From positions 310,001 to 374,000 of the forward strand of contig NZ_JAJNCL010000003.1 of NCBI RefSeq assembly GCF_021025955.1: DNA of 64,000 bases, read 5' to 3'. The number at the start of each line of letters is the position of its first letter. Positions within the stretch are counted from its first letter, which is position 1. Made by a program: the position numbers and the translations under genes. This document shows, one piece after another, positions 26,969 to 36,344 of the stretch. The notes under the pieces are model-generated. The model ran no database searches. It saw only the letters and a list, made by a program, of their open reading frames with translations, and had not been told where the DNA came from. The stretch comes from Rhodococcus qingshengii (GTDB lineage: Bacteria; Actinomycetota; Actinomycetes; Mycobacteriales; Mycobacteriaceae).

Positions 26969-27048
26969 CACATGAACACAATTTCATGTGTCGGCGGTCA
27001 CAGTATCGGATCCTTTGACATATGTCCAGCACAATTGTTCATCTGAAC
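26969..27048. promoter_or_regulatory. Operator-like dyads between dehydrogenase and regulator genes
   Basis: Three dyads lie in the divergent gap: cacatgaa/ttcatgtg (26969-26990, 6-bp spacer), the perfect palindrome gacatatgtc (27017-27026), and gttca/tgaac (27037-27048, 2-bp spacer). The first and third share the TGAA/TTCA core, and another gttcat follows at ~27065. SorC-type regulators bind TGAAC/GTTCA-like dyads near their genes, so these are probably the control sites for both directions. Confidence 0.55.
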
Positions 27049-27069
27049 TAGGTGCGTGAGCATCTGTTC

Positions 27070-28110
27070 ATGCGGTACCTTTCTGTCATGCCGATCAGCA
27101 GCTCAGACGCGATGCCACTACCCGCATCCACGCCTGCCGGCTCGACATCGACCAGCACAAACAGCACATTCACGCGCGCGATGCTCTACACCGCGGCCAA
27201 GCTCTACTACGACGAAGAAGCTACTCAGGCCGAAGTCGCAAAAGCCCTCGGCACCAGCCGCGCCACTGTCAGTCGCATGCTTTCCGAGGCGCGACGGCAG
27301 GGCATAGTCCGCATCCAGGTCGTACCGCCGCAAGAAGAAGCACACGGAAGCCTGGCCGAGCGGTTGCGCGTCAAACTCGGACTGCACCGCGTGTACCTGT
27401 CTGGACCTCTGCCCACTCCGGCGCAGCAGAAGGGCACGGTCGACGTCATGGGCTCGGTACTTGCCCCGGCGACAGCCGAGGCCCTCGCCGGCGCCGGCCT
27501 CATGCCAGGTGACGTACTGCTCGTGTCCTCCGGGCGCACGGTATACGAAGTCGCACAATATGATCTGACACCCATCCCAGGGGTCCTCGTCGCTCCCACT
27601 GTTGGTGGCAACGACCAACCGGAAGAGTGGTACCAGACCAACGAGATCACCCGCTTGATCTCGAACAAGATCGGCGGACGTCCGAATTATCTTTTTGCGC
27701 CGGCGCTTCCAGGACCCGATCTGTATCCGACCCTCACCAAGGATCCGGCCATACAGCGAGTTCTCGGCCTGTGGCCACAGGCTCGGGCTATCCTCATGGG
27801 CATCGGCGCTCCACCTCTACTGCGCGCCGACATTCCGCAGTTCGTGCCGATAACGTCGTCATCGCTTCGAGAAGCCGTGGGCGACATCTGCTCTCGATTC
27901 TACGATCGCGACGGCAACACCGTCGACTTCCCCGGTAGCGAACGCCTCATTGCGCTCGAACTGTCTGCACTGCAAGATATCCCGGTGGGCATCGCCGTGG
28001 CCGTCGGCGCCGAGAAAGTCGCTCCTATCATTGCCGGTGCGCGCAGCCGGTACTTCAATCAACTTGTCACCGACCCAACCACCGCACAACAGATACTTGC
28101 GGTCGAGTAA
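27070..28110 (+). CDS. SorC/DeoR-type sugar-binding transcriptional regulator
   Basis: About 346 residues from ATG 27070; GTG 27052 and ATG 27088 are equally possible because no clear ribosome site decides. The helix-turn-helix is at about 40-65 of the protein: LYYDEEATQAEVAKALGTSR then ATVSRMLSEARRQGIVRIQV. The C-terminal ~260 residues are the sugar-phosphate-binding SorC domain (LLVSSGRTVYEVAQYDL and VAPTVGGNDQPEE). It is divergent from the polyol operon and followed by an SDR 17 bp downstream. It most likely responds to a phosphorylated intermediate of the pathway. Confidence 0.88.
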   Translation: MRYLSVMPISSSDAMPLPASTPAGSTSTSTNSTFTRAMLYTAAKLYYDEEATQAEVAKALGTSRATVSRMLSEARRQGIVRIQVVPPQEEAHGSLAERLRVKLGLHRVYLSGPLPTPAQQKGTVDVMGSVLAPATAEALAGAGLMPGDVLLVSSGRTVYEVAQYDLTPIPGVLVAPTVGGNDQPEEWYQTNEITRLISNKIGGRPNYLFAPALPGPDLYPTLTKDPAIQRVLGLWPQARAILMGIGAPPLLRADIPQFVPITSSSLREAVGDICSRFYDRDGNTVDFPGSERLIALELSALQDIPVGIAVAVGAEKVAPIIAGARSRYFNQLVTDPTTAQQILAVE

Positions 28111-28127
28111 CTTCGAAAGGCTTTGCC

Positions 28128-28898
28128 ATGCCTACTGCGTCAGCTCGCCCGCTCGACGGAAAACGCGCTCTTGTCACCGGAGCGTCGAAAGGCATCGGCG
28201 CGCAAATCGCACACGCCCTTGCCCACGCCGGCGCGGACGTAATCGTCTCCGGTCGTAGCCGCTGCGAACTGACAACGCTGGCCGACCGACTCCGCCAAAG
28301 TTTTGCCGTGCGCGCCGAGATTCTCGTTGCAGATCTCGCCTTACCCGACGCACCGACACAGGTCACACAGGAGTCTCTCGCGGTATTCGGTGGCCTGGAT
28401 GTGCTGGTCAACAACGCTGGAATCTCGTATCCCGAATTTGTCACCGACATCACCGAACCCAACTTCGACGCGGTTCTGAACGTCAACCTCCGTGCGCCGG
28501 CCTTGCTCGCCGCGAAGATCGGCTCAGCCATGGCCGATGCGGGCGGCGGAGCCATCGTGACGGTTGCTTCGGCAGCAGCCTTGCGCGCGTTGCCCGAGCA
28601 CTATTCGTACTGCATCGCAAAGGCCGGGTTGGTGATGGCCACCAAAGTGCTTGCCTTGGAATTAGGTAGCCGCGGCGTCCGGGCCAACTCGGTCTGCCCG
28701 ACGGTTGTACTCACCGAGATGGGCCAGACGGTATGGGGTGAACACGACAAGGCTGCACCGATGTTGAACCGTATCCCGGCTGGGCGCTTTGCCATGCCGG
28801 ACGAGGTATCCGAAGCCGTCGTCTGGCTGGCGTCGGATGCCGCCGCCATGGTGAACGGAACCGACCTTCCCATCGATGGCGGCTACCTCGTAAGCTGA
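28128..28898 (+). CDS. Short-chain dehydrogenase, probable polyol oxidation (DthD-like)
   Basis: 256 residues. Cofactor motif VTGASKGIGAQIAHAL near the start, NNAGISYPEF, catalytic SYCIAKAG (YxxxK) and the terminal NGTDLPIDGGYLVS of classical SDRs. Co-transcribed with the regulator (17-bp gap, RBS GAAAGG). In M. smegmatis the D-threitol dehydrogenase DthD is an SDR in a similar locus; glucose- or xylitol-type SDRs cannot be excluded. Together with the zinc enzyme it would let the cell take two stereoisomeric polyols to ketoses. Confidence 0.82.
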   Translation: MPTASARPLDGKRALVTGASKGIGAQIAHALAHAGADVIVSGRSRCELTTLADRLRQSFAVRAEILVADLALPDAPTQVTQESLAVFGGLDVLVNNAGISYPEFVTDITEPNFDAVLNVNLRAPALLAAKIGSAMADAGGGAIVTVASAAALRALPEHYSYCIAKAGLVMATKVLALELGSRGVRANSVCPTVVLTEMGQTVWGEHDKAAPMLNRIPAGRFAMPDEVSEAVVWLASDAAAMVNGTDLPIDGGYLVS

Positions 28899-28920
28899 GC
28901 GGCCGCAGCCATCGGGCCGT

Positions 28921-30399
28921 TCAGCCGAATTCGGCGAGGGCGTGGATCTGTTCTTTCGTCGACGGGTACAGCGTCAACCACGTTTGATACAAATCCTCGT
29001 ACATCGCCTTGTTGGCTGCGTTCGGCACTACTTCGTGCGACAGAGTCGTCCAATCGGTATCCGGCGCAACAAGTCCGGTCCCGATCGCAGCCAACAGCGC
29101 GTCGCCGTAGCTGGCGCCGATGGTCTGAGCCGGAACCAACTGCGTGTGTCCGGTGATGTCGCTGATCGCCTGTGTCCAGACCCGACTCTTGACCCCGCCT
29201 CCCACAGCGATCGTGCGGCGAACAGGTTCATCTGTGTCACCGAACATTTCGAGTATCTGACGGATTCCGAAGGCGATACCTTCATAGGCGGCCCGAAACA
29301 GATGCCCCCGGCCGTGGCGCAACGACAGTCCTGCGACGACGCCTCTGGCTTTGGGGTCGAACACGGGGGTACGTTCGCCGGCAAAGTACGGCAGGATCAG
29401 CAGCCCTTCGGCGCCGGCCGGCACGGCCTCGGCCTCGGCGAGCAACTGTTCGAATGGTGCATCACCGGTGAGCTTTTGAAGCCATCCGGTCAGGCTTCCG
29501 GCAGTGGAAGTGCCGGCCGCGAGTGCCAGAGTATTCTCCTGAACCCCTGCGGTTGTCCACAGTGCCGGATTGCTGTGAAACTTGTCGAGCACCTGTACCA
29601 GGAACATCGTCGACCCGTACATGAGCATGAGATCCCCGGGATGACGGGCCCCCACACTGAACCCCTCGGAAAAGGCGTCGACAGTACCCGCGACAACGGG
29701 CGTCCCGGCAGGTAGTCCGGTCTGCTCGGCCGCATCAGCATGTACCAGTCCGACAACATCACTCGGCCATACCAAACGAGGCGATTCCAGATGCCCCAGA
29801 ATGCGATCCAGCCAATCGGATTTCCAGCTGAAGTCTCGGACCGAATAAAGCGGATCACACTGACTGGCCGTGTGATGATCCTGAACGTACTCACCGGTCA
29901 GCTTTGCGGCGATGTACGAATTCGAGCCGTACCACCGCGTCGCCGCGGCAAAAGTTTCCGGTTCATGGATGCGTACCCACTCGATCTTCGGTCCGACGGC
30001 CTGACTCGACAGGAGTTTGCCACCACAATCGAGTATTGCCTCCTCGCTGAACAATTCGGTCAGCGAGGCCACTTCTGCCGAGGCCCGACTGTCGATTCCG
30101 TAGAGGATAGCCGGACGAACAGGACGAAGTTCACTGTCGCACAACACCAGTGCCGGACCGACGCCACTGACACATACGCCGGCCACCTTGGCAATCGTGG
30201 GAACCTGTGCCACAAGACGTTTCGAGATCTCACAGACCTCGGACCACCACATCTTCTCGGCGTCCACCTCGGCCCACCCAGGGCGGGGCATCGAGATCTG
30301 GTGATCGATCTGCTCGGTCGCCAGGACCACACCGTCAGGGGTCACCAGAACCCCTTTGCTGCTACCCGTCCCCATGTCTATACCTACCAACAAGTCCAC
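28921..30399 (-). CDS. FGGY-family carbohydrate kinase
   Basis: 492 residues from a GTG start. VGIDMGTGSSKGVLV is the first ATP-binding phosphate motif. PGWAEVDAEKMWW and the acid in VVAGTVDAFSEGFSVG (catalytic base region) follow, then YFAGERTPVFDPKARGV and VGGGVKSRVW (adenosine motif). The family phosphorylates ketoses or polyols. Second gene of a two-gene unit after xylB, 40 bp apart. The sequence does not tell which sugar; xylulose, ribulose or erythrulose kinases all look like this. Confidence 0.85.
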   Translation of the reverse strand: MDLLVGIDMGTGSSKGVLVTPDGVVLATEQIDHQISMPRPGWAEVDAEKMWWSEVCEISKRLVAQVPTIAKVAGVCVSGVGPALVLCDSELRPVRPAILYGIDSRASAEVASLTELFSEEAILDCGGKLLSSQAVGPKIEWVRIHEPETFAAATRWYGSNSYIAAKLTGEYVQDHHTASQCDPLYSVRDFSWKSDWLDRILGHLESPRLVWPSDVVGLVHADAAEQTGLPAGTPVVAGTVDAFSEGFSVGARHPGDLMLMYGSTMFLVQVLDKFHSNPALWTTAGVQENTLALAAGTSTAGSLTGWLQKLTGDAPFEQLLAEAEAVPAGAEGLLILPYFAGERTPVFDPKARGVVAGLSLRHGRGHLFRAAYEGIAFGIRQILEMFGDTDEPVRRTIAVGGGVKSRVWTQAISDITGHTQLVPAQTIGASYGDALLAAIGTGLVAPDTDWTTLSHEVVPNAANKAMYEDLYQTWLTLYPSTKEQIHALAEFG

Positions 30400-30439
30400 G
30401 GAGTCACCCTAACTGAGCGAACGGTGTCAGGCTCTGTGG

Positions 30440-31837
30440 TTACACACCTTCGGTGAGTTCGCGCAACGACGCGTAGCGCTCGCGCACGTGGGGAGCTGGT
30501 TCGGCGTCGAATCGTCGCTCTTCCGGTTTCGGCCACACCGGCGGCTGTGCGTCCCCGGACAGTGCCCATGCTGCTTGCCTGCAGGCCCCCTCGGCGACGT
30601 ACTCACCCGGAGCAGGGATCACGACCGGCACCCCGAGAATTGCCGGCGCTATCTCACAGAGAGCACGAGACTTCGCTCCGCCTCCCACGAGGAGAACTCG
30701 CTTCACCTCGACACCCTGACGAACCAGATCGTCGACGCCATCGGCCAAGCCGCACAGGAGACCTTCGACTGCGGCTCGTGCAAAGTGCGCAGGCGTCGAG
30801 TTCTGCAAACGGAAACCGTGCATGGCTCCCGTGGCATCGGGCCGGTTGGGCGTCCGTTCACCCTCGAAGTACGGAATCATGACCAGACCGTCGTTTCCGA
30901 GGGGCGCGGTCAGCGCCAACCTGGACAGCTCGGCGTGATCGACGCCGAGAACGGATGCCGTCGCATCGAGGATGCGGGCGCCGTTGAGAGTGCACACCAA
31001 CGGCAGGTGCAGTCCGGTTGCGTCTGCGAATCCTGCCACGTTTCCACTGGGATCGTTTGTGGGCGTGACTGATACAGCCGACACGACGCCGGAAGTTCCG
31101 ATCGAGATGATCACGTCACCGGGGACCGCGCCCAAACCCAGTGCGGCTGCGGCATTGTCACCCGTACCCGGTCCGATGATTGCCCCGGAGTAGGTGCATC
31201 CGATCTTTTCGTTCGGCGCTGCAACTCGGGGAACCTGTGGGGTTCGATCGCGAAATGCCAACGCCAACATATCGGTACGGTACTCGCGCGTCGAGGCAGC
31301 GTAATAGCCGGTTCCACTGGCGTCGCCCGCATCTGTCGCAAGTTCCTTCAACGAACCTGACCCGCCCAATTTCCAGGACAGCCAGTCGTGCGGAAGACAC
31401 ACTGCGGCAGTGCGATCGGCGTTGGCCGGTTCGTGATCTGCCAGCCATCGAAGCTTGCTTGCCGTGACCGCGGCGACCGGAACGACTCCGACGGCGTCGG
31501 CCCATTCCTTCGATCCGCCGAGTTCGTCGACCAGATCGGACGCAGCCTTCGCCGAACGAGTGTCGTTCCACAGCAACGCCGGCCTGACGACCTCGCCGCC
31601 GTTGTCCAGACACACCATGCCGTGCTGTTGAGCTCCGACGGAAACGGCTGCAACGTCGTCCAGCCCACCCGCCGCGGCGATTGCACTGTCCATCGCCTCG
31701 AGCCAGCGTGCCGGATCTATCTCGGTACCGACTGGATGAGCCGCTCGCCCTTCTCGGACCAGTTCGCCCGAATCGGCGTCACGGACAATGACTTTGCACG
31801 ACTGGGTAGACGAATCGATACCGACAACGAGCGTCAC
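30440..31837 (-). CDS. xylB: Xylulokinase
   Basis: 465 residues from GTG 31837. [15 protein letters not shown] is motif 1; [13 protein letters not shown] and [12 protein letters not shown] are typical of Xyl[17 protein letters not shown] holds the catalytic Asp; [12 protein letters not shown] and [15 protein letters not shown] follow; [12 protein letters not shown] binds adenosine. Phosphorylates D-xylulose to xylulose-5-P for the pentose phosphate pathway. It is upstream of a second FGGY kinase, implying that a pentitol (xylitol or arabitol) is also used by this locus. Confidence 0.88.
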   Translation of the reverse strand: MTLVVGIDSSTQSCKVIVRDADSGELVREGRAAHPVGTEIDPARWLEAMDSAIAAAGGLDDVAAVSVGAQQHGMVCLDNGGEVVRPALLWNDTRSAKAASDLVDELGGSKEWADAVGVVPVAAVTASKLRWLADHEPANADRTAAVCLPHDWLSWKLGGSGSLKELATDAGDASGTGYYAASTREYRTDMLALAFRDRTPQVPRVAAPNEKIGCTYSGAIIGPGTGDNAAAALGLGAVPGDVIISIGTSGVVSAVSVTPTNDPSGNVAGFADATGLHLPLVCTLNGARILDATASVLGVDHAELSRLALTAPLGNDGLVMIPYFEGERTPNRPDATGAMHGFRLQNSTPAHFARAAVEGLLCGLADGVDDLVRQGVEVKRVLLVGGGAKSRALCEIAPAILGVPVVIPAPGEYVAEGACRQAAWALSGDAQPPVWPKPEERRFDAEPAPHVRERYASLRELTEGV

Positions 31838-31861
31838 ACTGGAGTCCTTTCCGAAGGACCG

Positions 31862-32179
31862 TCAGCTCGCGTTGGCGACCGCGGGCATCCGGTTGCTGCG
31901 CTTACGCAGCGATCGCACATATTCTGCGCGCTCGGTCTCCGTCATTCCACCCCAGATGCCGTACGGCTCGTGGACGGACAGTGCGTGTTCGCGGCACTGC
32001 TGGAGTACAGGGCACGTCCCGCAGACCTTCTTGGCGTTGCGTTCACGGTTCTCGCGAGCATGTCCGCGCTCGCCGTCCGGGTGGAAGTACACCGCGGAGT
32101 CATGCCCACGGCACGCTCCCTGCAGCTGCCAATCCCACACTTCGGCGGTCGGGTACGGCATCGGTAGGTGCTTGTGCAT
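31862..32179 (-). CDS. WhiB3-like iron-sulfur transcription factor
   Basis: 105 residues. Four cysteines, Cys23, Cys53, Cys56 and Cys62, hold the [4Fe-4S] cluster. The tryptophan-rich lead-in VWDWQLQGACRGHDS, FHPDGERG and the turn YGIWGGMTE follow, then a basic tail (RSLRKRSNR) for DNA contact. Spacing and flanks match mycobacterial WhiB3, a redox sensor controlling lipid and redox metabolism with the primary sigma factor. Stands alone between xylB and a DUF3263-like gene. Confidence 0.9.
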   Translation of the reverse strand: MHKHLPMPYPTAEVWDWQLQGACRGHDSAVYFHPDGERGHARENRERNAKKVCGTCPVLQQCREHALSVHEPYGIWGGMTETERAEYVRSLRKRSNRMPAVANAS

Positions 32180-32248
32180 GATGGCGACCTCAATTCCTTA
32201 CTCGGATGAAACGGATTCGGGTGACTCGGGGCTTACGCCGGGTCGGAC

Positions 32249-32479
32249 TTATCGACGCCTGGCCGATCGGCCGAGTCGATGTGCACAGACCGTTGCGAGT
32301 TCGCCGGTGACCGGCGGAGTCAGCGCTACGACGCCGTCATCGAGAATCGCCTGCAGCCTGCGGAAATACTCGTCCGGGGCGAGGCCGAAGGTTACAAAGA
32401 TCTCTTCGTCAGGTCCACCGTCGAACTGCTGCCACTTACGTGCGAACTCGACGATCTCTTGTGTATCGGTGCGGCTCAT
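32249..32479 (-). CDS. Small DUF3263-like protein
   Basis: 76 residues from ATG 32479, preceded by GGGGAGAG. The pattern EFARKWQQFDGGPDEEIFVT then FGLAPDEYFRRLQ resembles actinobacterial DUF3263 proteins (a short helical, helix-turn-helix-like fold with Arg/Tyr-rich helix). Function unknown. The downstream tail LGRSARRR is basic. An ORF extension upstream to 32557 lacks a start signal and is rejected. Confidence 0.7.
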   Translation of the reverse strand: MSRTDTQEIVEFARKWQQFDGGPDEEIFVTFGLAPDEYFRRLQAILDDGVVALTPPVTGELATVCAHRLGRSARRR

Positions 32480-32673
32480 CAGGCTCTCCCCTGTTTGTGC
32501 GCCCTGCTTCACAGAAACTGCGACTCGTCTCCTCGGACGCCCGTGGCAGTGAGTCAAGACACAGACTATGCCTACTTCTGCTTTTTAACAAGACCTACTT
32601 ACGTCTTTTTGTGGACAAAGTACTGGAACTTTCGCACGCTGAAGTTACTGACGAGGAATGCTTGAATAGGACA

Positions 32674-33861
32674 ATGACCCGACCGTCCACGACTCCGGCT
32701 ACCGCGGGAGAGGTATTCACGCTGATACGCAGCGGTTCCGCGACCACGCGCAGCGAGATCGGGAAGCTCACCGGGCTGTCCAGGACGGCGGTATCAGCCA
32801 GGGTTGCAGCACTTCAATCGCTTGGTTTGATCGCCGATGACGACGAGGGCCCGTCGACAGGCGGTCGGCCGCCATCCACTCTCACGTTCGCGAACTCGTC
32901 CGGCGTGGTTCTCGTCGTGGCAATCGGTCGATCGCGGGCACAACTTGCAGTCACCGACCTAGCGGGCACGATCCTCGCTGCAGAAGACATCGACAAGTCG
33001 GTCGGGGTCGGCCCCGACGAACTGATGCCCGAAATTGCCGAGCATCTTTCGTCACTACTGACCCAGGTCCAACGCACGTCTACCGAGGTCATCGGAATCG
33101 GACTGAGCATTCCCGGAACGGTCGACGTCGCCGCAGGAGCGAGCCTCGACTCTCCGATGATGGCGGGATGGGACGGAGTTGCCCTCGCCCCCTACTTGGC
33201 ATCGGTGACGACGGCACCACTGCTTGCCGACAACGATGCCAACGTGATGGCTCTGGCCGAATTGAGCGAACGCCGCGAGAGCGCGCCCAACCTCCTGATG
33301 ATCAAGGCATCGACCGGCCTGGGCGCGGGAATCGTCCTGGGCGGAGTCCTCCAGCGCGGTTCACTCGGAGCCTCCGGCGAGATCGGGCACACGAAAACTG
33401 CTGCGGCACGGGGCATGAAATGTCGGTGCGGCGACGTCGGCTGCGTCGAAACCGTCGCCAGCGGTTGGGCTCTCGTGCATGCCCTCCGAGATCAGGGCCG
33501 AAGCGTCGGGCACGTGCGTGACGTGGTCCGCCTCGCTCTGGACGGCGACAGCGAAGCACGCCGGCTCATCAGAAGCAGCGGTCGACTGATCGGCGACGTC
33601 ATTTCCGGCGCGGTCAACCTCCTCAATCCCGAGGTCCTGATCATCGGCGGCGACATGGCCGAGGCAGACGAACTCTTCCTCGCCGGGCTTCGAGAGTCCG
33701 TGTACGGCAATGCAACGGCGCTTGCCACCCGAAAGCTGCAGATCGCATCGGTCAGCCACGGCGCACAATCCGGCATTCTCGGCTGCGCGGTTCTTGTCCT
33801 CGACCACCTCCTCAGCGCCCGGGAAATCGACCTGCGCATTGCCACGTCGCCCCAAAACTGA
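32674..33861 (+). CDS. ROK-family transcriptional regulator
   Basis: 395 residues from ATG 32674; TTG 32662 with GAGGA five bases before is a good alternative. Winged helix at ~15-70 (ATTRSEIGKLTGLSRTAVSA). ROK sugar-kinase-like domain: GIGLSIPGTVDVAAGAS, DNDANVMALAELSERR, ASTGLGAGIVLGGVLQ, GASGEIGHTK, and the zinc site KCRCGDVGCVETVASG. Such proteins repress sugar genes and sense a sugar or sugar-phosphate. It precedes an MHS transporter by 267 bp, which it may control, and stands close to the polyol locus. Confidence 0.88.
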   Translation: MTRPSTTPATAGEVFTLIRSGSATTRSEIGKLTGLSRTAVSARVAALQSLGLIADDDEGPSTGGRPPSTLTFANSSGVVLVVAIGRSRAQLAVTDLAGTILAAEDIDKSVGVGPDELMPEIAEHLSSLLTQVQRTSTEVIGIGLSIPGTVDVAAGASLDSPMMAGWDGVALAPYLASVTTAPLLADNDANVMALAELSERRESAPNLLMIKASTGLGAGIVLGGVLQRGSLGASGEIGHTKTAAARGMKCRCGDVGCVETVASGWALVHALRDQGRSVGHVRDVVRLALDGDSEARRLIRSSGRLIGDVISGAVNLLNPEVLIIGGDMAEADELFLAGLRESVYGNATALATRKLQIASVSHGAQSGILGCAVLVLDHLLSAREIDLRIATSPQN

Positions 33862-34128
33862 GCACCTGATTTCTCGCACGGCTCCGCACCGGATAATCAG
33901 ACCTTCCCGACACCTCTTGTGTTGACGCGCACACTTCTGCATAATTCATTACCTACCGATCATTCGGTTGCCGATATTGACAATGGGATCGCGCAGGAAC
34001 GCTCCGAGTCCGCCACAAGCATGCACCGAGCACACCGGCAACGTCGCAGATCGAACAGTATTTCTCCCCTGTTCCGACTTCGCAGTTCACCCCTTCGGTG
34101 GACCACGTGACTGGCAGAAAGTAGCTCG

Positions 34129-35430
34129 ATGACCACTACCAGAACTGGCACCAAACCCGCCGCGAAGGAGTACGACCGCGCCGCGATGGCGTCGATGGTC
34201 GGCACCACCGTCGAGTGGTACGACTTCTTCATCTACGCCCAAGCCGCAGCGCTGATCTTTGCGGACCTGTTCTTCAGGCCGATGGGCTCGGCAGGTCAGA
34301 TCGTCTCCTACGTCACGGTCGGCATCAGCTTCGTCTTCCGTCCACTCGGCGCCATCGTCGCCGGCTATCTCGGTGATCGACTCGGCCGAAAGCGCGTACT
34401 GGTGGCAACTCTGGCAATGATGGGCGCCGCGACGGTCCTGATCGGTGTGCTGCCGACGTATGCCTCGATCGGAATCTGGGCGCCGATCCTGCTGATACTT
34501 CTCCGAATCGTGCAGGGATTCTCGACGGGCGGTGAATGGGGCGGGGCCGCTCTTCTTGCCGTCGAACACGCACCCACCAAACGCCGAGGGTTCTTCGGAG
34601 CATTCGTCCAGATGGGTGTACCGCTCGGAATGTTGCTCGCCACCGGCGTTTTGGCACTGTGCACGTTCACCCTCACGGACGAACAGTTCACCACCTGGGG
34701 ATGGCGAGTGCCGTTCCTGCTCAGCGTCGTGTTGATCGGCGTCGGCTTCTACATCCGAAGCAGGGTCAGCGAGTCACCCGTCTTCGCCGAACTCAAGGAA
34801 CGCCGCTCCGAGAGCAATACGCCTATCCGCACGCTGTTCAAGAAGCACCCGAAACAGGTCGTACTCGCTGCCCTGTCCTTCATCGGCACAAACGGCAACG
34901 GCTACATGGTGATCGGTGGATTCATCGTCGCGTACGCCACCAAGACGTACGGCTTGGGTAAGGCGGAACTACTGATTGCCACGCTCGCCAGTGCCGTCAC
35001 GTGGGGCGTGTTCACCATGATCGGCGCCTACTGGTCGGATCGGCGCGGCCGCACCACGGTGATGAACGTGGGCAACCTCGCAATGGTCCTGTTCGCGGTG
35101 CCGTTCTTCCTCCTCATCGACACTGGAAATCTCGGCTGGATCTATGTGGCAATGATCCTCTTCTCGGTCGGACTCGGGCTTTCGTACGGACCTCAACCGG
35201 CATTGTTCGCCGAACTGTTCCCGGCTTCGATCCGTTACAGCGGCGCATCGATCTCCTACGCCGTCGGCACCATTTTCGGTGGCGCTTTCGCGCCAACCGT
35301 TGCGCAGTGGCTCCTCGGCAGAACAGGTGGCACTCTGGCCATCTCGATCTATCTCGCCCTGTTGGCCGCGGTGTCCTTCGTCGCAACGATGCTCATCAAA
35401 GACCGATCAGGACGAGACCTGATGCTGTGA
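34129..35430 (+). CDS. MHS-family (MFS) metabolite:proton symporter
   Basis: 433 residues, 12 spans. VGTTVEWYDFFIYAQAAAL in the first span is the hallmark of the metabolite:H+ symporter family (ShiA, ProP, KgtP). GYLGDRLGRKRVLV is the MFS loop and GFSTGGEWGGAALLAVEHAP the TM5 signature. An importer of an organic acid, osmolyte or similar, driven by the proton gradient; substrate undefined. The 267-bp gap before it (33862-34128) contains no evident gene. Confidence 0.85.
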   Translation: MTTTRTGTKPAAKEYDRAAMASMVGTTVEWYDFFIYAQAAALIFADLFFRPMGSAGQIVSYVTVGISFVFRPLGAIVAGYLGDRLGRKRVLVATLAMMGAATVLIGVLPTYASIGIWAPILLILLRIVQGFSTGGEWGGAALLAVEHAPTKRRGFFGAFVQMGVPLGMLLATGVLALCTFTLTDEQFTTWGWRVPFLLSVVLIGVGFYIRSRVSESPVFAELKERRSESNTPIRTLFKKHPKQVVLAALSFIGTNGNGYMVIGGFIVAYATKTYGLGKAELLIATLASAVTWGVFTMIGAYWSDRRGRTTVMNVGNLAMVLFAVPFFLLIDTGNLGWIYVAMILFSVGLGLSYGPQPALFAELFPASIRYSGASISYAVGTIFGGAFAPTVAQWLLGRTGGTLAISIYLALLAAVSFVATMLIKDRSGRDLML

Positions 35431-35476
35431 TCAACCTCGACGTGGACGCCGCACGGCGCCGCGATGCCGGAGTTCG

Positions 35477-36277
35477 TCAGCCGAACTTCCGAATAGCGAA
35501 CTCCGGCAACTTCTTCGCACCGTTCGCGGTGCGCACGATCTTGTGGTTTTCACCCCTCATCAAAGCCAGCTGGATCCGCGATTCAATCCAGAATGCCCAG
35601 CGAGGCGATCGGTTCCAGGTCTTGTGCAACAACGTCTTCGTTGCTGCGACGGCATCCGGTGAGCGAGTCATGATCTGCGACAGCAGTTCCTGTGCCGGCT
35701 TGAGTGGATTGTCGCTGACTCCGCTCACGAAACCCCACTCGAGAGCCTGATTTCCATCGAATAGTTCCGCCGTCATGGCAAGGCGTTTCACGACGTCCAT
35801 TGCCGCGAGTTCACGCATCGTGACCGTCCCGGTCATGTCTGGAATCAATCCCCACTTCGCCTCCATCACCGAGAACGTGCAATCGGGGGTGGTAAAGCGA
35901 AAGTCTGCAGCGAGCGCCAATTGCAGTCCCCCACCGAAGCAATGGCCGTGAACGACCGCGATGACCGGCACGGGCAATTCGCGCCACACCCAGCACGCGC
36001 GTTGAAATAGATTGGTCTTCTGACCTGGAAATTTTGCAAAGGCCGTGGCCATCCGCCTCGGTTGCTTGCCCGCAGAAGCGAAGTCCAACCCGGCAGAGAA
36101 TGCGTCACCCGCGCCTTGCAGAACTACACCCCGAATCGAACGATCGGTTTCGATCGTTCGAGCGGCATTCACCAGTGCGTCGAGCATATCCAGATCGAGA
36201 CCGTTGAGTTTCTCCGGTCGGTTCAGCGTTACGTACGCCACCGACTGCACTACCTCGACACGAACACGATCACTCAC
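35477..36277 (-). CDS. Enoyl-CoA hydratase/isomerase (crotonase)
   Basis: 266 residues from GTG 36277, six bases after GGAGGAG; the longer frame to 36346 only translates a terminator. VAYVTLNRPEKLNGLDLDML opens the fold; GAGDAFSAGLDFASAG is the first oxyanion-hole segment and HGHCFGGGLQLALAADFRF the second. EAKWGLIPDMTGTVTMREL carries a Pro/Asp where classical hydratases have the second catalytic Glu, so an isomerase or other crotonase reaction is possible. It is the last gene of the minus-strand catabolic string but separated by a strong terminator. Confidence 0.85.
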   Translation of the reverse strand: MSDRVRVEVVQSVAYVTLNRPEKLNGLDLDMLDALVNAARTIETDRSIRGVVLQGAGDAFSAGLDFASAGKQPRRMATAFAKFPGQKTNLFQRACWVWRELPVPVIAVVHGHCFGGGLQLALAADFRFTTPDCTFSVMEAKWGLIPDMTGTVTMRELAAMDVVKRLAMTAELFDGNQALEWGFVSGVSDNPLKPAQELLSQIMTRSPDAVAATKTLLHKTWNRSPRWAFWIESRIQLALMRGENHKIVRTANGAKKLPEFAIRKFG

Positions 36278-36294
36278 GGCAACTCCTCCGATTC

Positions 36295-36344
36295 GACATA
36301 TCCCCGACGAACTTACCTGAGAGTAAGTTCGTCGGGGATATGTC
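36295..36344 (-). terminator. Strong 22-bp stem terminator
   Basis: gacatatccccgacgaacttac (22 nt) and its exact complement flank the 6-nt loop ctgaga. It overlaps the stop codon of the minus-strand LLM gene and precedes the crotonase start by ~18 bp, so it should end the livG-to-LLM transcript and set the crotonase apart. Perfect over 22 bp, the longest stem in the window. Confidence 0.75.

Noticed and set aside
33862..34128. Promoter reading ttgacg and cataat before the MHS transporter
   Set aside because: The two elements are only 12 bp apart, too close for a standard promoter.
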